Part shown: positions 59,189 to 64,000 of the stretch, one piece after another
How the letters are laid out: the number at the start of each line of letters is the position of its first letter
How positions within the stretch are numbered: position 1 is the stretch's first letter
Assembly: GCA_024752435.1 (NCBI GenBank)
Contig: CP103036.1
Span: forward strand, 1,054,001-1,118,000
Length of the DNA: 64,000 nt
Direction: 5' to 3'
From: Allantophomopsis cytisporea
Taxonomy: Eukaryota; Ascomycota; Leotiomycetes; Phacidiales; Phacidiaceae
Position numbers and translations under genes: made by a program
The notes under the pieces: generated by a model
Databases searched by the model: none
The model's input: only the letters and a program-made list of their open reading frames with translations
Told to the model about the DNA's origin: nothing

Positions 59189-60013
59189 ATGTCTGGGGTC
59201 ATTGTGTCTGAGGGCCCAGGGCTCGTGGACTTGTCGCGACAAATCCTCGAGCACCAAGCGCCACAATACAAATTCGCCTTTTCGCCCTTTCTCATGAAAA
59301 CATATCGCTTCGGACTCGACCCCAATCGTCCAGTATGTAAGGCCTACCTTCAAGGACACTGTCCCCTGGGCGCAGATTGTCCCGATAAGCATACCTCGGG
59401 AGCTTCAGGTGGGTCGAACTTCAGCAACTTAGTGTGTAAGCATTGGCTTCGTGGACTGTGTAAGAAGGGCGATTCGTGCGAGTTCTTGCACGAGTATAAC
59501 CTGTAAGTCCTGGTTATCCTTATTGTATAAGATATATATACTAACACAAAAGATAGTCGTAAGATGCCCGAGTGTAACTTTTTCACCCGTAATGGATATT
59601 GCACGAACGGCGACGAGTGTTTATATCTACACATTGATCCTTTATCCAAACTCCCGCCCTGCCCACATTATATGAAAGGATTCTGTCCATTAGGGCCCCA
59701 CTGTTCGAAAAAGCACGTTCGCAAACAGCTCTGTAAATTCTACCTTGCGGGATTCTGTCCGAACGGGAAGACGTGCCCAGAAGGTGCGCATCCAAGGTGG
59801 CCTGAGAATTTAGATCCTCCTACTGTGAGGGTCGAGAAGACACAAGAAGAGATCGAGGAGGAGAAAGAGAGGATCAGGGAGAACATGGAAAGAGATGAGG
59901 AGAGGGAGAGAGAAAGATGGGGCGGCGAAAGAGGTGGATGGAGAGGCCGAGGAAGAGGTGGGAGAGGGGGACAACCATTCTTCGGAAGAGGAAGAGGACG
60001 AGCATACGGCTGA
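59189..60013 (+). CDS. YTH1: mRNA 3'-end-processing zinc-finger protein YTH1 (CPSF30)
   Basis: Exons 59189-59502 and 59557-60013 (54-nt phase-2 intron with CTAAC branch site) encode 256 aa. There are five CCCH zinc fingers, beginning at Cys 50, 83, 111, 139 and 163 (for example CKAYLQGHCPLGADCPDKH). This is the defining layout of Yth1/CPSF30 in the cleavage and polyadenylation factor, which binds the poly(A)-signal region of pre-mRNA. A charged Glu/Arg helix and an RGG-rich tail (GGWRGRGRGGRGG) follow, longer than in yeast (208 aa), and probably add RNA affinity. The N-terminus has the conserved FAFSPFLMKTYRFGLDPNRP segment. Confidence 0.95.
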
Positions 60014-60586
60014 TTGTGGTGATTTTTTTCTTCTTCAGATCTACATTCGCTGGGTTTCTCCAGACTAGATTGGAGCACTGAGGAGTTGGAGAACGAAGGC
60101 AAACTGGGTGATACTTTACACTCCATAAGACTGCTGCAATTTCGCATAGCCTAAAACCCCCGGAACATCAACGGAGCAGTTGATTCACATCCTCTACATC
60201 AGCGACATACATCACACCTAGAGAGTCTTCACTAGGCTGACTAAGGCATATCCAATCAAGTCATATGAGCACGCTTAAATACTCTGATATAACGGGGTAC
60301 AGCTAAACTTTGATCCCTAAGGAGCCTTGGCAAGGAAATCTGTCATCCATCTACTCCGAACACTTGACTTGGATTGTTTCATCATGTCACAATCTGCTGG
60401 TCAATAACATGCAATGAAGGCGCATTGGGTCGAGTCACGATACACTCCCAAGCTATCTCAGGAATAGCAAGTATGAAATAAATTAGATACCCAAATCAAA
60501 TCATCTTCAAATCTCTACAGTCATGGAGCTCTCTCTTCTACGATAATACATATTTTATCGATTTACGGGAATCTCACATCTACCCC
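60014..60586. other. Gap between convergent genes
   Basis: It holds the 3' flanks of YTH1 and the DUF2306 gene. Nothing else is recognised. Confidence 0.5.
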
Positions 60587-61706
60587 TCACTTCTTTGATG
60601 CCCTGAGCCGCCTTCTAATCTCGCTCGCTTTCTTTAACTTCTCATCCTCGTCCAGCGTAACGCTCAAATACCACTCAGTAGCCAGCACGTGTAGTAAAAT
60701 AGCAATCCATATACCAAGACCGAATGTGAGTCCCAGCACACTCCCTACCTCCTCCCGCGCACTACTAAATCTAGCCGGCACCATAACCCTGAAATCGCCA
60801 CTCCCAGGTGCTACACAATCCGGATATCTCTGCAGGAGATCTGTAGTTGTCGCGTTGAATGACTCGTACATAGACTCCAGCTGACGGCACATATACACTG
60901 AGAAAAAGGCATCTGGCGAGAAGAATGTAATGGCGATACTGAGGGCGACGAATGTGGGACGCATAGTAAGGATCTACTCTGTCAGTACTCGCGCAAGTGC
61001 TTCTCTTGCAGAGATATGCCCAGAAGACTTACGGCACCTGTATAACCCCAAGCACGGATCATGAACCTGCGATGTATGTCGATACGGTTCGTCAGGATCC
61101 CTCGGTACGATTTATACGCACACACTGTAGTCATAGTCCCTAGGGCAAGCGCAGACGTGATCGTTTCAATCGTTCCCGTAAAGGCATGGAAGGAAATGAT
61201 GACAGCGGCTGCAATTATCAGCTCTGTTCAGCATGGAGGGGCAAGATGCTCACTTATATTGCCCAGCAGCAACAGCACGAGAAGGAAGCGGCCGGCAATG
61301 CGGTGGAGCCGCGGCCAGCGTCGCCTGATACTGGGTATGAACTGTGTTGGTAGTAGGATTCCCGCGGCTGTTGCTGTTAGGTACTGTTGAGTCTGGGGAG
61401 TTGGGACATACGAAGCACACTCCAGAGGTGTAGGCGCAGCGCGAAGTTTCGGTAGCCATCTTTAAAGAAATACCATTCGCCTGGAGGGGCCTGAGACTTC
61501 CAGATGTTTGGAGAGAGGAGTTTGGTGCGATAGAGACAGAAAAGGGCGAAGGTGCCTGCTGTGCAGAGGAAGAGGACGAAGTTGGAGGTTTGGGTGAATC
61601 CGGACGCTTTCTTGAATCTTGAGAAGAGGGACGAGGATGGATTCTGAGACGGAGATAGTACAGGCTTCGACTTAGATATTAGAGGGGTGGTTGTACTTGT
61701 ATTCAT
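60587..61706 (-). CDS. DUF2306-type multi-pass membrane protein
   Basis: Exons 61706-61412, 61373-61254, 61208-61033 and 60973-60587 encode 325 aa; introns are 38, 45 and 59 nt. The 38-nt intron is very short but has GTATGT...CTAACAG ends and keeps the frame. Hydrophobic helices begin at NFVLFLCTAGTFALF. Motifs typical of the DUF2306 family include PRLHRIAGRFLLVLLLLGNI, HAFTGTIE, NRIDIHRRFMIRAWGYT and a late FGLGIWIAILLHVLATEWY helix. His and Arg residues beside helices recall heme- or quinone-binding membrane families, but no activity is established. The C-terminus is cytosolic and basic (RRRLRASKK). Confidence 0.85.
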
Positions 61707-62468
61707 ATTGGATTGTTGGTGAGGGAAATCTTAACAATATTCGAGTGAATAACTGAGACGACGTTGGGAAATTGACAAGTCATAGGAATGTGTAAATCAA
61801 GAAATTGCCTGAATATACATAACTTACGAACCTTGTGACTAAGAGAGGGATTTAGATAGATTTAAAGAAAGATCTAAAGGGGATTTAGCCCACCGATATT
61901 ATTAGTCCATTAGTCTTCGATGATTCCCTAAGTGAGCTACAAATTGACTTCGCACCGGTGAATGTTATTGGGCTAACTGATATATGCAACCACCACCATT
62001 TTCGTCAACCGTAGTAAGTAAAAGTGTATATAAATATAAAAAGTACTCTCGCCGCCTTACCTTTAAAGTATACTCGTATGATCCTACTCGAATCCGAAAA
62101 TGGTGGCTTCCTAGGTGACGTTCTGATACTCTACAGTACGGATGATGATTTGCCCGTGTGTTCGGGGGGAGAGATTGACCTGTGGAGCCCCAATTCTCCG
62201 TGCGTATGTTGAGACATCATTGGTCAATTCGAGCAATCCCCCGGCACAGCTTTAAGCCTCGCCCACATGAGAATAATAAAACGTGGGGTAGATTACTTTA
62301 CCTCATACCTTATGCAACTAAAGGTCGAATTACTCTAGAGGCTACCTAGCAGACTGATCCTGTATTATTCTACTGCGGAAGAATCTTACGCCCAAAACAC
62401 AATCAAACGCCGTACCTAGTTTACACTTGTCATGAATCGTGATATCCCTTGGTATGTATCCTCATAAA
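61707..62468. other. Intergenic region
   Basis: It holds the promoter of the DUF2306 gene and the 3' flank of WSS1. No feature is recognised. Confidence 0.5.
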
Positions 62469-63805
62469 TCATGACTTTTGCTTCAAGGTCCCGCATGTGC
62501 TACATGTCCACCATTTGTTCTCCATGATCGTTGTGCATCGATGGCATGTCCAGGTGTTAGGTTTGGTGCTCGTCGGTATTAGTGGCGGCTTGCTCACTTC
62601 AGGAGTCGCAAGCTTACTGGTGACATCCAAAGGTCGTTCTGAAGCGCATGCATCGCAGCAGAGAAAACTCAAAGCGTTGTGGCAGGTACAAACAGGACAT
62701 CTCCAATATGTATCTTTTGCATTTTCTTTGACTCCGAGAGTTTGAGAAGGCTTTGTTGTCGAGATAGACGACGATTTTCTTGGTGCACCCACTGTTTTGG
62801 AGGGTTGTTGCTGTACGAGCCGGCTAATATGCCGAGGAGGTTGCCTCGATTGCTGTCCAGGCGGTACGCTACTGGTTCTTCTCTCAGTATCTTTTGAAGG
62901 CGAGAACGGTGCCGGCCGTTTCTGTGCAGTGGTTGTAGATTCTGACTTCCCACCGCCATTGCCAGTAGGATTTTCTGCTGTAGGTGGAATATATTCGATT
63001 CCATACTTCTTCTTCTCATCTTCCTGCACAAGTTCCCAAAGTGCTTGGGCAATGGCATCCTCGTTAGCTTTGTCCTCCTCAGCCTTGGTCTTGAACCCGC
63101 TTTTGGTAGCTTGGTCTGCCAAGTCCTTAACTGCCTGGTCGTTGTTTTTGTCACCTGAACCACAGCCCCGAAGAACCGTGTTTCTTCGCTCTATCGCATT
63201 GACGATTACTTGTCGAATGTCTGCTCCAGCCTGGATTGGTGCACCGCCAAGTTTCTGTCCAGATCCAGAAGATAATGTTCTTCTCTTCTCGGCAGCATTG
63301 CGCGCAATGCGCCTGGCTTCATCCATTGGCACACTTCTACCACCAAGCCGCTTGCCTTCAGACATAAATCCTTCTCCGGTATAACCTTTCATGCGAAGAC
63401 CCTCATATTCATCACGAAGCTGATCCCAGAGTGCATTGAACTTTGCATCGTGTGGGCCGTGGACGATGTGGCAAAGTTCATGAAGCATGGTATCGACGAC
63501 TTGCTCCAGTGGCAAGAACTGGTTCACATCGCCTGGATATCGTAGACGCAAGCATATCTTTGCACCGTGGTTCCAGTTGACACCTGAATTATGTTAGATA
63601 ATATATAAGTGCGCTTCAGGAACTTACCTAGTAGATTTTGTTGAGGAGGGTAGAACTCCGCCAGCGTCCCAACCTTCCAACCTCGAGCTCTCATAATCGG
63701 CTTCACAAGTGATGCTATCTTCTGCAGCGCATGGAGGGCTTCTGCTCCACGAGTACGACTTTTCAGGTGGGAAAAACTCCCGACGAGAGGGTCTAACTCT
63801 CTCAT
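62469..63805 (-). CDS. WSS1: DNA-dependent metalloprotease WSS1 (WLM domain)
   Basis: Exons 63805-63628 and 63583-62469 (44-nt phase-1 intron) encode 430 aa. The WLM domain has the zinc-protease motif HELCHIVHGPHD: ligands His 94, His 98 and His 104, catalytic Glu 95. The N-terminal block VGSFSHLKS...RARGWKVGTLAEFYP is typical. Two RanBP2-type zinc fingers end the protein, at about 353-377 (WRCPVCTCHN...CCDAC) and 404-424 (WTCHRCTTIM...CSTCG). Wss1, like SPRTN, cleaves proteins crosslinked to DNA and links to SUMO and Cdc48. The protein is longer than yeast Wss1 (269 aa), mainly through a charged, disordered middle region with SPSK and proline-rich stretches. Confidence 0.94.
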
Positions 63806-64000
63806 AGTTACGGCAGATTAGCAAGTTATGACTTTGAAAAGAGTTGAAAATCTGAAAATAGTGTTCACGGAATTTTTAGTGAATGGGCGCAACAGGTGCG
63901 AGAGTGTGCATTTGAATATTGTTGTTTGCCTATGAGAAATGATCTGAATAGGAAAGGTTGACTGATCTTAGCCTCTCAAGAAGATGCTGGAAACCCCCAT
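63806..64000. other. 5' flank of WSS1
   Basis: This is the promoter region of the WSS1 gene, cut by the window edge. Nothing further is visible. Confidence 0.4.

Overview
The window is nuclear DNA of a filamentous ascomycete (Pezizomycotina). The evidence is short spliceosomal introns (about 44-170 nt, GTAAGT/GTATGT donors, CTAAC/CTGAC-type branch sites), an intron-containing tRNA-Met, and typical fungal families: Zn2Cys6 regulator, F-box protein, GH5 exo-glucanase, GH18 chitinase, Nha1-type antiporter, SYLF protein, PEX2, KAP120, VPS53, YTH1 and WSS1. A leotiomycete-like genome is my guess from gene style only. I find 19 protein genes and one tRNA, with several long gene-poor stretches.

Layout. 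0-9 kb: a probably membrane-anchored CE1-type esterase, tRNA-Met(CAT), a small one-TM protein and a SYLF actin-regulator-like protein. 10-17 kb (minus strand): Na+/H+ antiporter, salicylaldehyde/vanillin-type aldehyde dehydrogenase, secreted GH5 exo-1,3-beta-glucanase; two minisatellites lie between the last two. 17-30 kb: gene-poor DNA rich in simple repeats around one Zn2Cys6 factor and one Myb/SANT-like protein. 30.3-34.9 kb: no intact gene, possible decayed coding sequence. 34.9-41.1 kb: a Ser/Thr-rich secreted glycoprotein with a C-terminal region resembling the tail of large killer-toxin-like chitinases but no GH18 domain, an F-box protein, and a small Cys/His-rich protein with an acidic tail. 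43-64 kb: a housekeeping block (KAP120, PEX2, membrane protein, inositol monophosphatase, VPS53, GH18 chitinase, YTH1, DUF2306 membrane protein, WSS1).

Most genes act independently: import (KAP120), peroxisome biogenesis (PEX2), endosome-to-Golgi tethering (VPS53), mRNA 3'-end processing (YTH1) and DNA-protein crosslink repair (WSS1). Carbohydrate- and wall-related functions recur (CE1 esterase, GH5 glucanase, GH18 chitinase, the glycoprotein), as expected for a saprotroph or plant-associated fungus, but they are not clustered as a pathway. I found no CRISPR array, rRNA, intact transposon or secondary-metabolite core gene. The best leads for something undescribed are the glycoprotein at 34869-37451, the esterase with an apparently acquired membrane anchor, and the decayed region at 31.7-32.6 kb. 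Exon models come from reading splice signals by eye, with reading-frame continuity as the check.
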